This document shows positions 47,311 through 60,306 of a stretch of 64,000 bases of DNA, piece by piece; position 1 is the first letter of the stretch, and each line of letters opens with the position of its first letter. The notes under the pieces were generated by a model. It was given only the letters and a program-made list of their open reading frames with translations, did no database searches and was not told where the DNA came from. The stretch spans positions 496,001-560,000 of the forward strand of contig NC_047081.1 of NCBI RefSeq assembly GCF_902459465.1. The letters are read 5' to 3'. A program made the position numbers and the translations under genes. The stretch is from Asterias rubens. Its lineage: Eukaryota > Echinodermata > Asteroidea > Forcipulatida > Asteriidae.

Positions 47311-47560
47311 AACAACATCATTAACAGCAACATCAACAGCAACAACAGCAACGTCCAAAGCATCAACAACCGCAACAGCAACAACACAACAGCAGCAGTA
47401 GCAGCAACAACACTACCTCCACAGTATTCACAGCATGCAGTAGCAACAACAAATAGCAAAAACAACAACAACAACAACAACAACAACAAAAACATACACA
47501 GAAAAAGCAAAAACATACACAGAAAAAGCAACAACATTCGCAACAACAAACAGCAACAGC
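47311..47560. repeat. degenerate CAA/CAG-rich tail of the microsatellite
   Basis: AACAGCAACA-type imperfect triplets, then AACAAC runs and a duplicated AAAACATACACAGAAAAAGC (about 47490-47530). Confidence 0.9.
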
Positions 47561-47584
47561 CTCAACAATTCTATTTAAAAAAAA

Positions 47585-47628
47585 CATACAGGAATAATAC
47601 CACATATATGTGGTATTATTGCTGTATG
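47585..47628. repeat. 44-bp palindrome beside the microsatellite
   Basis: A perfect 28-bp palindrome at 47593-47620 (half-site AATAATACCACATA). It extends by eight bases on each side with one mismatched pair. Confidence 0.95.
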
Positions 47629-50200
47629 ATTTTAAGTGATGGAATGAAATCCACTTATTTCATTATAGGTTTATGCCAATGTTGTTCATGAACCATGCAA
47701 TCCCCAATTAACCCACTTCGGACTCCTGCCTTTAAAACCCCTTTTTCTGCCAATAAATCAAAAACCCACCACAAAGCTACAACTTTAATTAGTATGCAGG
47801 TCGTACCCAAAGTTTCAATAAATGTCACAAATGCTAGATCAGTTTATAGATAGGAGTAAAACACGCCACTGTATTTATCAAAACTATCGTTTTTTGGCCA
47901 CAAATCCCCAAATCCACTAAACGTCAAAACCATGCTTGTATCGTATCAATCAATTAAAAGAGTAAATGGATACAGTACTAAGACTTCTACCACTAGCCCA
48001 CTCAAGTGGTCTGATTAGCACAAACAAAACAAAAAACTATAGGCACGCACGGTTCCTATTGTTATTATTTGCAAAGAACACCGACCATCCTATTTATGTT
48101 TTTTTTCCCCCTGATTTTTTGATAGATTTTTGTGAGATTCGGGTACACTTTTTGTGTTGACGATAGTTTTGCAGTTTTGCGAATGATTGAGTGTATGCAT
48201 ACGCAGTAATTATCGGCGCCTTTGAGGTGGCTGGCCCCGTTAGTAGGGCGCATGTTGAGGAGCAGTTCTGCCACGCGTCGGGTAACGGAAATGGATACTG
48301 GTGGCAGGGGGGGGGGGGTGGGAATACAGAACCTTTACTAAGACTATAGTCTGACAAGTTTGTCAAATCACAACAAGGGACGATAGTGACAGACGATTTT
48401 TCACACAATTTCAAAGCCTTTAAATGCTTCTTTAAGTCACAGATTATTCTTCTGGTAAATCATTGAACATCCCACTGATTTCTGTCCTGATATTGACTGG
48501 GAAAACCTATATTCCTGAAATGTTTCGAGAAAGACTCTGCTAGGGTCGAAACCTTTTACTGCATTTATAACATAATATGTCATTTTGGTTGGTAAAACGT
48601 TTGCAACAGCTAATTCTATTTACTTATGATTGGAATTAATGTAATGCTGTCTAAAGTTAACCTTGCACCATTGTTTATTTTGTGACCTGTTCGGAGCGAG
48701 AATCCACAAACATTGCACCGGGAATATTCCCAGTGGCCGGGTACAATTTCAAGACAGGATGTCTCACCAGAAATGAAGATTCCTTGACGTCTTGGAGTCC
48801 TTCTCTTGCCTCCATCTTCCCAGCATCATTTCGCTTCTTTGTTCCTCACATCTTGCATTGCTCCTTGTTGCTCATGGACACAACGTGTACAAAGCAAGCC
48901 CATCAGAAACAATCCAATCCAAGCTCATACCAACCGTATCAGCATTTTACTCTATTTAAATAAGCAAGGTCTGGGAGGGCACATCTTGTTTGATTGCAGT
49001 TTTCATCTGTTGCCTTCCCCTGGACGGTCTCTGCGTGTTATGCTTTTTGAATTATCCAAAGAATTAAAACAACAAATAAATAAACAACAATTCACACAGG
49101 ACGGGAAGATCATCTAACAAAAAATAATAATAAAAAATGATGACCAAAATAATATTATCTTTAATTGAATTTTTTATGTATTTTTAGCCTGCAGCATATA
49201 AAACCTGACCACCCTTCTTAAATTAGTTTGTACTTTCTAATAATAATAAAAATATGAATCCTAATAACAATGCATGTATACAAACAATACCGGCAATGCA
49301 AACGTTGAATGTGACAAATTCCAAGTGACTTTAATGTCTGCATGAAAGGGGACCGTTCATTTTTCTTAATTAATTTATTATTGTTTGGCCGGGAGTTTTT
49401 TTTATTGTTATTTTTTTTAATGACAAGGAGTCTCTGTCGCGGCAGCTTGAACATGGGAAACAAAAGATTATTTTACTCTATCCCAGAGCAATGTATTCAG
49501 GAGAGTCGCGTAAATAGAGTAATTTATGTGTCCTAAGACGAACATTTTTTGTGACATTGTTTTACTCATTATTAATAAAAACCCTACAGCACATGAGGGA
49601 GTAACATTTTTAGGGAAGCATTCTTCCATCATGATCTTCAAAGTGTGTAAGTTTAATATCAATCTGTGGACAATGTTACGTTGTGTCGCACAAACAGTTT
49701 CCAAACCCTTTAATGGCAAGTTCGTAACAAGTTGCTAAACACTGGACCCATTACTTATAAGAATCAATACAATTGTTGTCATGTAAACAAGCGAATTCAA
49801 CAAGCTTTTGGTTGGTACGGATATCGGATATGGCTAATCGATGACCATTGAGGGATAAACCAATTCACACATACAGGTAAATAAAAGAATAACGGGAAAG
49901 AATCGAATGGATCGATTAGATTCGAAAGTCACAGGACAAAGCTGTTCAGTCAGCGTACTGGGAAGTCTGAATTTTTTGGGTTTTTGTAAAATCGAATCTG
50001 AAGCGAGGCGTGTTAGAGAAAAATTGAATAACCAAAAAGATCAATATTGTTACAACAAATTTGAGCCAGGGTAATTAACCCTATCAGGACTGGGGTGGGG
50101 AGGGTGGGGTGGGAGGGGCACACTGCCCCTAATTTGCTTTGTGCCAGTGACCTATGATCACCAGAGTTATAAGAGATCTAAAATTGTCTTACCAACTATA
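47629..50200. other. non-coding, no gene recognised
   Basis: Includes a G10 run (48309), a half family B element (49535-49713) and short ORFs without recognisable products. A plus-strand ORF at 48682-48963 has ordinary composition but no domain or splice support. Confidence 0.5.
49535..49713. repeat. family B half element
   Basis: TGACATTGTTTTACTCATTA, then GTAAGTTTAATATCAATCTGTGG and ACCCTTTAA: the right arm of the 9479 element without its left arm. Confidence 0.75.
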
Positions 50201-50212
50201 GACTACCGAGAT

Positions 50213-50299
50213 TGCTCGGTAGCTATAGAGGCAGTTCGAATCCCATGTTTTTGGCAGCGGGCACTGCAACGATCGTGGGTTTGAATCCCACCCGAGTAA
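50213..50299 (+). other. tRNA-like sequence, 87 nt, probable tRNA-derived relic
   Basis: The 5' TGCTCGG pairs with 3' CCGAGTA (seven pairs, one G-T), and GTGGG-TTTGAAT-CCCAC forms a T-arm. TAGCTATAGAGG resembles an A box. The anticodon arm is not convincing, and CTACCGAG-ATTG-CTCGGTAG at 50203-50222 forms a competing hairpin. A SINE head or pseudogene is more likely than a working tRNA. Confidence 0.3.
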
Positions 50300-53200
50300 T
50301 ATGCCTGCGATTTGTTCACATGACTCGGGCAAGTACTGTGTATACAGTGCTAGAATACATTTATCGGTGCATGGGTTAAAAACACAATAGTACCACCAGT
50401 TTCTGACTTTGACTATTATATTTATCTAGAATTATATTGTAAGAGAAAAGACAAGTGATCAGTTGGTTGGTGGATGTGGGCTCATAGTTTGGTATTTCTG
50501 TTTATAGTTAAAACAGAAGAGGGCGCACTTTGTGACCCCGTTGCTGGTCACCTATCATTGTGTTTGTACACACTCTGAGTGACGCCCTTTGACCTCAACT
50601 GTGTGGTAGTGCAGCGCCCAAATGAGATTACGTTAGAGTGGACAGGAGATCACACACTGTTATACGAGTATAGGAAGTATTTTACACATAAGCCAACTTC
50701 GTAAATATATTACTTGAAACTAACATGACATCTTTAAAAGCTGGTGTATGTTTTTCTTTTAGAAACAGCATCGTCTGTCAAAATTCGTTCAGAGAAAAAT
50801 AAGATATGGAAAGCGAAACACACACAAAGCATATTGTTTCCGCAAAAGTCTGATATGCATTTCCGATCGAAACTGCCTGTGGTTTTTTAACCAAACCAAC
50901 ACATTGACGATAATTTTCCACGTGTATATACAACCTTTTATGGGGCATTATATTTCTCATTCAGCTTGTAGGTTTGATTGTTTTCATTCAGTCCGTAAAA
51001 CAACCATCGCTGGGTTTTTCAAAGGCAAACAATGCCGTTCATTGTAACGTCCTGAATGAAGACTTCGTCAAGCAAAATGTAACTCTACCAATCGATCGCG
51101 TCTAAACGACACAAACTTTTATTTGATTTTCACCAGCGATGACTCCACAAATCTTCGGTATTTCGGGGGGGGGGTATTTAATGTAACTCTGCTGTGTTAC
51201 AGTACAGACATTGCAAAAAGACTTGACAAGGATTCAGGCACTTACTGAATGACCTAAAGCAAACATAAGGGTGTTAATTTTACGCGGGTGCGGGCCGAAG
51301 GGTATTTGCTTCTCAACATAGATTGAAATAAAACAAAGTTTCAAGGTCTGTACGTCAGCCATGTTATTTTGTTAAATGAAAGGTTTTCATTTGTTCACCA
51401 CTCTTACAAAAATAAGGACATTAAAACATTTGGTTAAAAGCCTTCAGCAGCTTTTGATAGTATTAAACACTTTTAAGAAACATTTCACTGCGAAGAAATG
51501 TGTTTATGTAAAAAAGTAAAAATAAATCAGTTTTTACGCCCCCAAATTTGAATCTGTATTCCTTTTCATAGGATTATTCTTCGCTCCTGACTTTCGTCTA
51601 TCTCAAAAACGCGACCTCCTTTTGAAATGGAATATTCACAGTTTTTTTTTAAAATTCTACATCAACATCTACATTTTCATAAAGGATTTAAATAATCGAA
51701 TGGCATCAAAACCGAAGGTGATACTGTCCCCCCTAATCTATGCTCAGCAGACCCGGAGGTTAAGTCTGGGTTGTCGTGAACCTTTTAGGGTATCAGGGTG
51801 GGCTTTTAACAATTTCTTTTTCATTCGTCTAAAAAAAACCCCAGAAAACCAGAAGACTTGGCGCCAAAACCTGTCTGTTACTACAAGTGTCCTTGTAAAT
51901 TTAATACGTGGTTTTGTTCATTGTGTACTTTCTTCCCAATTTGTAGAACAATACGACAAGTCAACAGACACAACGTCACTGGATGGGAGAGCACCAACAT
52001 TTATTATCATACCAACATTTATTATCCTTACTGTAACCAATCAACTATAGAAAAAAACTGCGAAAAGCTACTTTTTTGACAAAACAAAATATGTGATAAA
52101 TATCGTTGCAGCGCTATTATAAATTCTAGTCAAAGAATGTGGTCGTCTGCAAACCTGTTAAGCAAAATCAGTGTATGAACACACCTTTAACAATTGAAAA
52201 CAAACATGTTTTCTTTTGGGTTCTTGGTCGCCAAAACGAGAACAAACATACAGAGGTACTTTTTTGACAGCTGAGTTATGATTCTAAATGTTTACTGTCT
52301 CAAATTTAAATCCGTGTTTCCAACCGTTAAAGCAAAGGAAACACAATGTAATGGTGCAGTTCTTATAAAGCGCGCCTAGCTCGACAAGCAGTTAATCATA
52401 TTTAATCTTGATACTTGGTCATCAACATCTCCTTTTGGAGTCAAGAGAAGCATCATGAAACTAAAAATGTAAACGGATTGAAATTCAATAAGTGTGAATT
52501 AAATACAATAGTGGCTTGTTGATGAAAGCTACCATCAAAAAGGTATCCACCCATCCATGGGGCACCCGTAAAAGAGGTTAACCAAGGGAGGGTTATCAAA
52601 ATGGGGCTAAACATCCGCTGAAGAAGAAAAAATCATCACAGGCAAACATTGCTGTTAAAGTTAACGAATTTATCTCAACTAAGCAACTTAAGTAAGATTT
52701 ATGAACGTACGATGTTAGATGGACAATACCTGATAATACGAGCGACTAGGTTTAGGTTTCTTGCACCAATTGAAGCCTCTGAAAGGTGTTGTTATTGTTG
52801 ATAGCCCCCCCCCCGACTGAGAATATCTACTTAATTGTTATGAGACGTGGCGCCGTAGTGACCCCTGTTTGGCCCTCAGTCTGATGGGGCAAGGTGTTCC
52901 TCTTTCCCCATCGACACACCCCTGGGCTAGGCCACACGAACATGACAGAGTACTCATAACTGTCTAAGTTTGTTGTTCGCATCTAAAATGTATCTGGAAT
53001 TGTTGCTTCTATGGGGACATTCTTCTTTGGCCACCATCAGCAAATCCGAGACTCGAAGTTTCCACCTGTTGTTACAAAGTGAAAATGCTAACCCCATCAT
53101 AAGTGGATGGGACACCAAACAGCGACTGATAAAGGCTCTTCATCTATTTAGATTCAATTGGCCAGAATGACCCTCGAATTTCAATTAACTCCGAAATAAT

Positions 53201-55616
53201 TATCAGCTGACCATGGGCAATAAAGAAGACAACGTTTCGATCAACAAATACTACTCGCCATATTTATTATACTTTAAGGACGTGTGATGACACTTTGGTC
53301 CGATTCTGCGAGGCAGAAATTGAAATGGTTAACGGGTGCTTCTTTTGGTGGAGAATAATGGTTGAGGTAGAGGACTTGATTTGCCCAAAGTTTTACACAG
53401 AAAATACATAATTTCTTTCATTTCCATTTTTGTTGTTTTCGAAGTCAAAGTTACAACATCAGAATGTATTTAAATTGTGCAATGCTCAAATGATTTTCTC
53501 AAAAATCGCGAGCGTCGGATGTTTTTAAAGAGAATTTATTTCCATACATAAAGATTTGTTTTTGGGTTGCTGAAAATTTGAACCAAAAAAATGTTTGGAC
53601 AAAGTTCCAATGTTGCTTCATCGGCATATTGAGGATTTTTGTCACTTTGTGACGAATTTAGAATGGCTTCAACCAACTGGCTTCGACAATGTGCACGTGA
53701 TATCATTCCCAACTGATAGGACTTACCCAATATGGAATAATTGTAAACCTTGCCAGTAGGGTTTGGCACAATAATTGGTGGCGACAGTATACTTTTCTTC
53801 AATTACCCGAAATGTATTGAATTTCGAATTTTTTAAGCGGCCCGTGGGTTATGTCAACTTGTCAACTTGACTTATAATTGAATTCCATCCTTTGTTAATA
53901 ACACAACCTTCGTTAATGCAACAAAAATAATGCTCGACCCCACGGATCTCATAATGTGCTGTTTCAATAAGAACCAGGGTCACATGTTTCAAACGAAAAC
54001 ATTAAGAAAGAGAATTAGAGTTTGGGTTCCTTTACTAGCATCAGTTTTTTCGAAACTCCGGTTTTGACACAAGCTCTACCAGGGGTTCGTCCACGATGTT
54101 TGATACCGGGTTCCAAGAGTGTAAACATTTTCGAAAAGGCCTGATATAGCATTTAAGAATCAAACATGGCTGCCCGCATATTGTTACGTTATATTTGACC
54201 CTTATTTTTTTGGTTCAGATCTAAGCTTTAATAGAGATTTTACAATTCTGTAAACAAGTTCACACTCAAACTGCCTTTTTATTCAGCAGGATAAAAACTG
54301 TCAAAAATGGTATAATCTTATCAACGTCAACGTCACGTAACCACAGATATTGAAATTAAGGACATTGACACATCAGAAAATGATAAATCAGCAACTTTTC
54401 AACTCTGTCTTTTACAATATCGGAGCTTGCACCACTTGAAACCAAGTAATGAATACAATGAAATAAAGATCAACACACGTTTGCTTCTTCTCATGATCAG
54501 ACAAAACTAACAGCTTAGAGGTGAAAGGTTGTAGATAAGTAAAGCAATCAGTTAGATGCAGATTACTGATGGAGGTCACTTAGCTTTCATCCTTTACCAA
54601 TGTTGAATGGTATCTTAGTTTTCATCGTCATTATTTTTAAGAGCGATTACCAAACGTAGACCTTCCCTTTAAAAAGAGCTCATAACTTTATGTTCTCCTT
54701 AACCTTGAATGAAATATCTTAAGGCAAGATAATGCTATTGTTTTGCTTGATTTACGATTTTTAATTCTTCTTTTGTTTAATAAACACATGTCATTAAGTC
54801 TCTGGTAATCACCCATGTGGCTGTATCCACAGTCCATTGAGCTGTATTTACGGCCGGATACCAACGATATTGTCCACTTATTATTCTAAATCATAGTTTT
54901 AGGCTAAAAACACAATATACACAGTCAGATCCTAATTGCAGTTTGTCTATTGTGACATGGACAACCAATTAGGACGGCTTAAGAATAAGTTTTGTCCTCG
55001 AAATGTAAATGGCCGGAATTAATTATTTATTTCCACAATTGGTTTATCTGAAAAACGATACCGAATTAACGCAGTCAATGCCCATGGAAACAGTGCATGA
55101 TAAAAGAGGCAACATTTATATCATTTTTTGTCTAAATAGCTTCTTGAAAAAAAAAGGGACAGAAAATTGCAATCATGGACTTTTGCGATTTTTTTTTCTC
55201 GTTGAATAATGTTTACCGTTCAAAATGTTGCCTCATGTGAATGTTATATCATACAGTTTTGAAACCTTATGAGCTAAACCTAACTATTGTTTCCTTCGAA
55301 ATATTCAGCAACTGGATTTGTGCTGCTTAAGAACTTGGTCAAGTTCGTTGGATTACCCAGACTGAACAAAATCATTATTATAATATATTATTTCCCCGTT
55401 GGAATGTGCCATTAAATAACATGGTGGTGAATAGGAAACGTGTAGACATGTTCAGATGTGGGCGGGAACCACCATGAAAACACATTCTCGAAACTCTGAT
55501 CATAAAAATTACACAATTGCGACCCGATGTTTGAGTAAAGATCTTAATCCACCTCCCCCCTCCCCCTTCGACCGGATTTGAGAAGTGAACCCATGACGAA
55601 GTTGCAGACCGACCTC

Positions 55617-56010
55617 GTTTCTGGTTACCCATTGTAGGACACACAACACAATGACCACAGCTTTACATTCGTATTTAAACTGACATGGTTTAAAGATAAT
55701 GATGGTAGAAAGCTTCCCTTTTCCTTTCTCTATGCTTATGCTGAGGTGCTGTAGTTTTTGAGAAAATGAGGAAAACAAGTCACAGAAATAATGTTCGTCT
55801 CAGTTAGAAAACAAATATTTGAGCGTGTGTATATATATAAAGAGGTATTTCCGTGACATTGCTTACTCATTTCTCGAAAGCCACAGCACCTTAGCAAGTA
55901 ATATCATAAGAGAGGCCTTCTGCTATCGTTATCTTCACACCGTATCAAGTTTAATGCAAATCTATGGACACTGTTGTTTGTCTTACAAAAAGTACCCAAA
56001 TCCTTCACGG
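55617..56010. repeat. family B fold-back element, diverged
   Basis: The left arm GATAATGATGGTAGAAAGCTTCCC and GAGGTGCTGTAGTTTTTGAG, and the right arm TGACATTGCTTACTCATTTCTCG and GTTATCTTCACACCGT, are inverted as at 9479. The TTAA ends are eroded. Confidence 0.8.
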
Positions 56011-59000
56011 AGGAAAACTGTTGCTTTTGGAGTTTAGAGGCACTCGCTTTTAGACATGTAATATGGGTGGGAAAAAATCCAATAGAGTAAAACAACTCAG
56101 AGAGTGTAAATTGTCAGCGTGTACGGTGACGAAATCTGCACCCAGTCGTTTCCAATTATTCCGGCCTGGAGGAATGTGTTTCGCTCGGCAACACCATTCC
56201 ACCGTAACATACTATAGTTATTTCTTTTTTTATGCTATTTGGGTGGTGCACAAAAGGACCGCAAATCGTTACCACCCCACGGCTCAGGTTTTGTGTCTTT
56301 TTCTTTTTTACGAGGGACGGGTTTCGCGGGGAATTTATCTCAAATCCTTGGGGGATGAGGTAAGAGGGATAAGGGGTGCACATTCCTTGGGATGGGAAAG
56401 AGGAGTCGTTACGATATGATACTGTTTAAGTAGGGATCTTAGATTAGATTCTAGTGTGACATCTTAAAGGTGGCGAATAGCTCAACCGAGTCTTAACTTA
56501 TAATTGTTAAGGCATGTTAAGCAGATTTAAGAGATTTGATCGAATGATACGTATTTCTTGAAGTTAATTGGCGATTGTTGGATGGCTTCAAAGAAAACAC
56601 AAGGCTCTTACACCAAGAAATTACAAAGTAAACCAAAAATAAGAAATAAATCTGCTTAGTATCTGATTCAGGCACAACGGAGAAGAATGTTTTACACAAT
56701 CCATGGACGTTCATAATTGAGTAAACACTGTCCGAATCAAATAAACATATCAAACTGCAAATGAACGAAATATTAGTTATGATTACACAAATCCCACTAT
56801 ATATAGCTTTTGTATGTTTAAAACGATGTGTAGCAGAACTTTAGAACAACTTTGGCAACATTGGTCCATTGTGTGTTCCATTGATGTACAAGTTCGATGT
56901 TGGGAACGAAATTCCCTTCAACGAATTCACGACCACTAATAACAATAAATCAATATTTTGTATCCAAACTTTGGTATACATAACTATTTCTTCATTTATC
57001 GATTATTTATTCATTTAAAATAATTTCCATGGGAGGCAGCCAAAGGCTGAGCACATACGTCGAGTAAACAAATAAGGTTAACGGAAAGCTTGTCAACAAA
57101 GAAGAAAAAAGAAAAAGACACAACTTATAAAGTTGTTTTTCTCACATTTCAAATAACCAAGCAACAACTAATGCTGAATCTATTAAGCTAGTTTTTCAAA
57201 CCGTCACAGTCATTGTTTTTTTTTACATTGGTATTTTGGTGATGTAATTATGTCACGAACGAAATTAAAAACAACGAATAACTGACAGTGTTACTGAACA
57301 CTTTAGAACTCCAATGTTCCGACCGCAACCGAATGTTGAACCGTTAGTTGGCTCCGAATTTCCCATCAAAAGTTCCAGTATTCGCCGGTATTAATGCTTG
57401 GTAATGTTGAATGTTTATACTACCACCAGCTCGGCATGCGAGCTAAATGCATTGAATTCCTCTAACAATAGTGAATAAGGAAATGGAAATAATTGACATC
57501 AAATCCACCTATTTAAGAGAATCGAACATTCAAGTATAGCTGGCTTGCGTATCATACAACCCTAAGCTCTTTTGGGGCTCACAAAATCCTAATTTGTCTC
57601 GAAACTTGTTAACTTTTGTTCATCACTGTGTGTGAGATTTGTTGGTGAGATTTGTGGTGAATTGTTATTGCAAATCCCCAATGAGATCGAAAGTTAATCC
57701 CGATAAGTGAGAAGTTGATCCACTCGATTTGGAAAACCCAAAATGTTGGATCAAAAACGGATCAACAGGACTAAATGGTTCCCTTTTTGTGAAGTGATTC
57801 TCAAACTGCATTATATACTATCGAAAGCTCCTGTACTATTATACAAAGGAAGTTTATTTTTAGTATAAATATATCTTTTTGAGAAGGAAATGTAACTTAG
57901 GAAGGTCTAAAGTAAGTTATTTGATGGTATGTATTGCTGTGTACACCGTTTACATGGTGCCGTTGCTTAGAGCGCAAACACGGGCAGAAACCATACTCGT
58001 TACGCCTTCAACGAATAACTCAAAACCAACAGAGAAGTTATCCAATTATTGACTTCAAACTGCGTCAAATGTTACCAATCATTATCTCGTATTGTGATAC
58101 AACCCTGTAATAATTCATTCTTTATGATAATTATTAATAGTCAAAAGATCTCCAAACCTTAGTATTTTGTTAATGTTGTCATTTGGTACAGTAATAATAC
58201 AATATATGATTTTATTTAGACTCTAACCAATGTGATATATGATCCAAAACTAGATCACTGTTATCAAATATCATATTGTTAAAAACTCACATGTACAGAT
58301 ATTCGTTTAATATAAAATTGGTTTTACACCTTTGAAGTGCATACAGGTAGTTGCAAACAAGGGGGCTAAAATAGGTTTCACTGGCGCCGTGTTTAGTCAA
58401 GTTCTGTTGTTGTACCGAACAATCGATACGAAGTCGCCTGAAGGTCTGTGGAATTCAACGGGGTAGAGAGTCGTGTGAGGCCCGCTGTATTATCATCTAG
58501 GTGCGGAATAATGGACATCTAAACTCCGTGGTTATAAGCCCTGCTAACCGCTAAGTCTCCCGTTGTGTGCTTCACTTAGCGTCCAAACTCCCCCCTCTTT
58601 AAGGAGGATTTCAACCCTATTTTTCTGATTGAAGGCTGATTGTATTTCACATTTCCAACTAAGAGACCATGACTTAATATGACCTTCTAGAAGAAAAGTC
58701 CAAAGACCTTCAGAGGAAAGTCAAGGATTTTACACTCACTTAAAAGTTTAATTTCCATGAATGAACAACGTTTAACGTGAATGGTTCCTAATTACACCAA
58801 ACCTCCTTTTAAAACTCGTTTTGTTTCATTACTTATTATCAATTGGTGACCCCACAACATGAATAAGTCAATTTGTTTGAAAGCAAAACAATTAACTTGA
58901 GGGGAGTATGTTGTGAAATTCGTTAACTTCTATAACCTCTACCAACAGCCAAAAGTGTTTTGTGTGGACCGTTGCACTAAGTTCACAACTGTTCCTTTTG

Positions 59001-59063
59001 TTAAACTCTAAAAAGCTTACAGATCCTAAATCATGCAGTTTGCCTCATATTTTCCGACTACTA

Positions 59064-59066
<3 letters not shown>

Positions 59067-59094
<28 letters not shown>
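59067..59094. repeat. (TTA)n microsatellite
   Basis: About nine TTA units. Confidence 0.95.
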
Positions 59095-59096
<2 letters not shown>

Positions 59097-60286
59097 TGTT
59101 CGCCATTTTACACCACCATTCCAGTATAATATGCATTGATATACATGCACATCTCTATAATGAAAGTTGCCAATGGAGATGGGAAATATTTTGGGGATTT
59201 ATTCCTTTGATGATACTTCAAGCATGCAATTATTGGGCACACAGTCATAGCAAATCAGGAGAAAGATATTTGGCTGTAAGGCCATCGCAGATTTGTCTTT
59301 TGTACAAAAAAAGGTAGAATAATAAACAATGACAAATGTTACAAAAGAGACCCTCCCAACACATTAACCTCTCATAAAAACGTGGAATAAAAGTACATTT
59401 GTATTTGTTTGAATTGAATGTCATCCCTTAATGGTTTGTATAAGTTGTGGCAGCTGGTTTTTGCCGAGAATAAAGCCACGAAAACAAGCAGCTCAAACGT
59501 GCGATAAATACAAGGGCCGACGATATAAACATATTAGCCTTGTTTTATAAATACGCATACAACTGTTTTTGCTATAAGTGTTGAATGCAATAAGAAACAG
59601 GACTAGATGTATTGAGTTGATGGCGATTGAAACAAGACGTGGATTCCCAAATAGTTCAGTGTACAATATTTTAGAAGTACTTCACATTTTGTTTAAAGAC
59701 TTCAAATTTCTGTTTTCAAGATTAACGAAATTACTTAAATCGTTTATAGTTAATCCATTGCCTTAAACAGGTTACCAATTAAACTGCATCATTCAACATG
59801 GTTCTCGGACCTACGTTTACCAGGGTCGTTAACTTTCAAATAAACTTAACTATTATTTAGTGTTTACGTGGCTTCATAGTAACTTACACAAGTTTTTAAC
59901 TTTTTACCGTCAAGAAAGTTAAGGAATTTAATGTTAATGGGTGATAGCCAATTTCTTTCTAGATGGAAATGAGGTTCTAAAAAGAATTAAGGAAAGATTT
60001 CATTTAATACTATCATTATATAGGTGATTACAGTTGTGTTTGTACCTCCAATCCTCCATAAACACGTACAGTGACCCTTTCTAATTCAACCACTGCACTT
60101 ACACAAACACATTAAAAGAAACCTCAGTCCAATTCCCCCCATTTTCCCAGATTGAATTAGATGTTTCCCATAGATAAATAAAGCCACTATTTATACTACA
60201 TATAACAACGGTGTCCTTTTCGCTTCTCGTTTCAATGCGGTTGCTAATAATATTATATAACCTTACAAAGGGGGAATGTGTTTGTT

Positions 60287-60306
60287 AGGGGTTAGGGGTT
60301 AGGGTG
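60287..60306 (+). repeat. three telomere-like units
   Basis: TTAGGGG, TTAGGGG and TTAGGG in a row, isolated in AT-rich sequence. Too short to be more than an interstitial trace. Confidence 0.7.

Noticed and set aside
48682..49117. Two overlapping plus-strand ORFs of about 100 residues
   Set aside because: Ordinary composition, two frames equally open, no recognisable protein.
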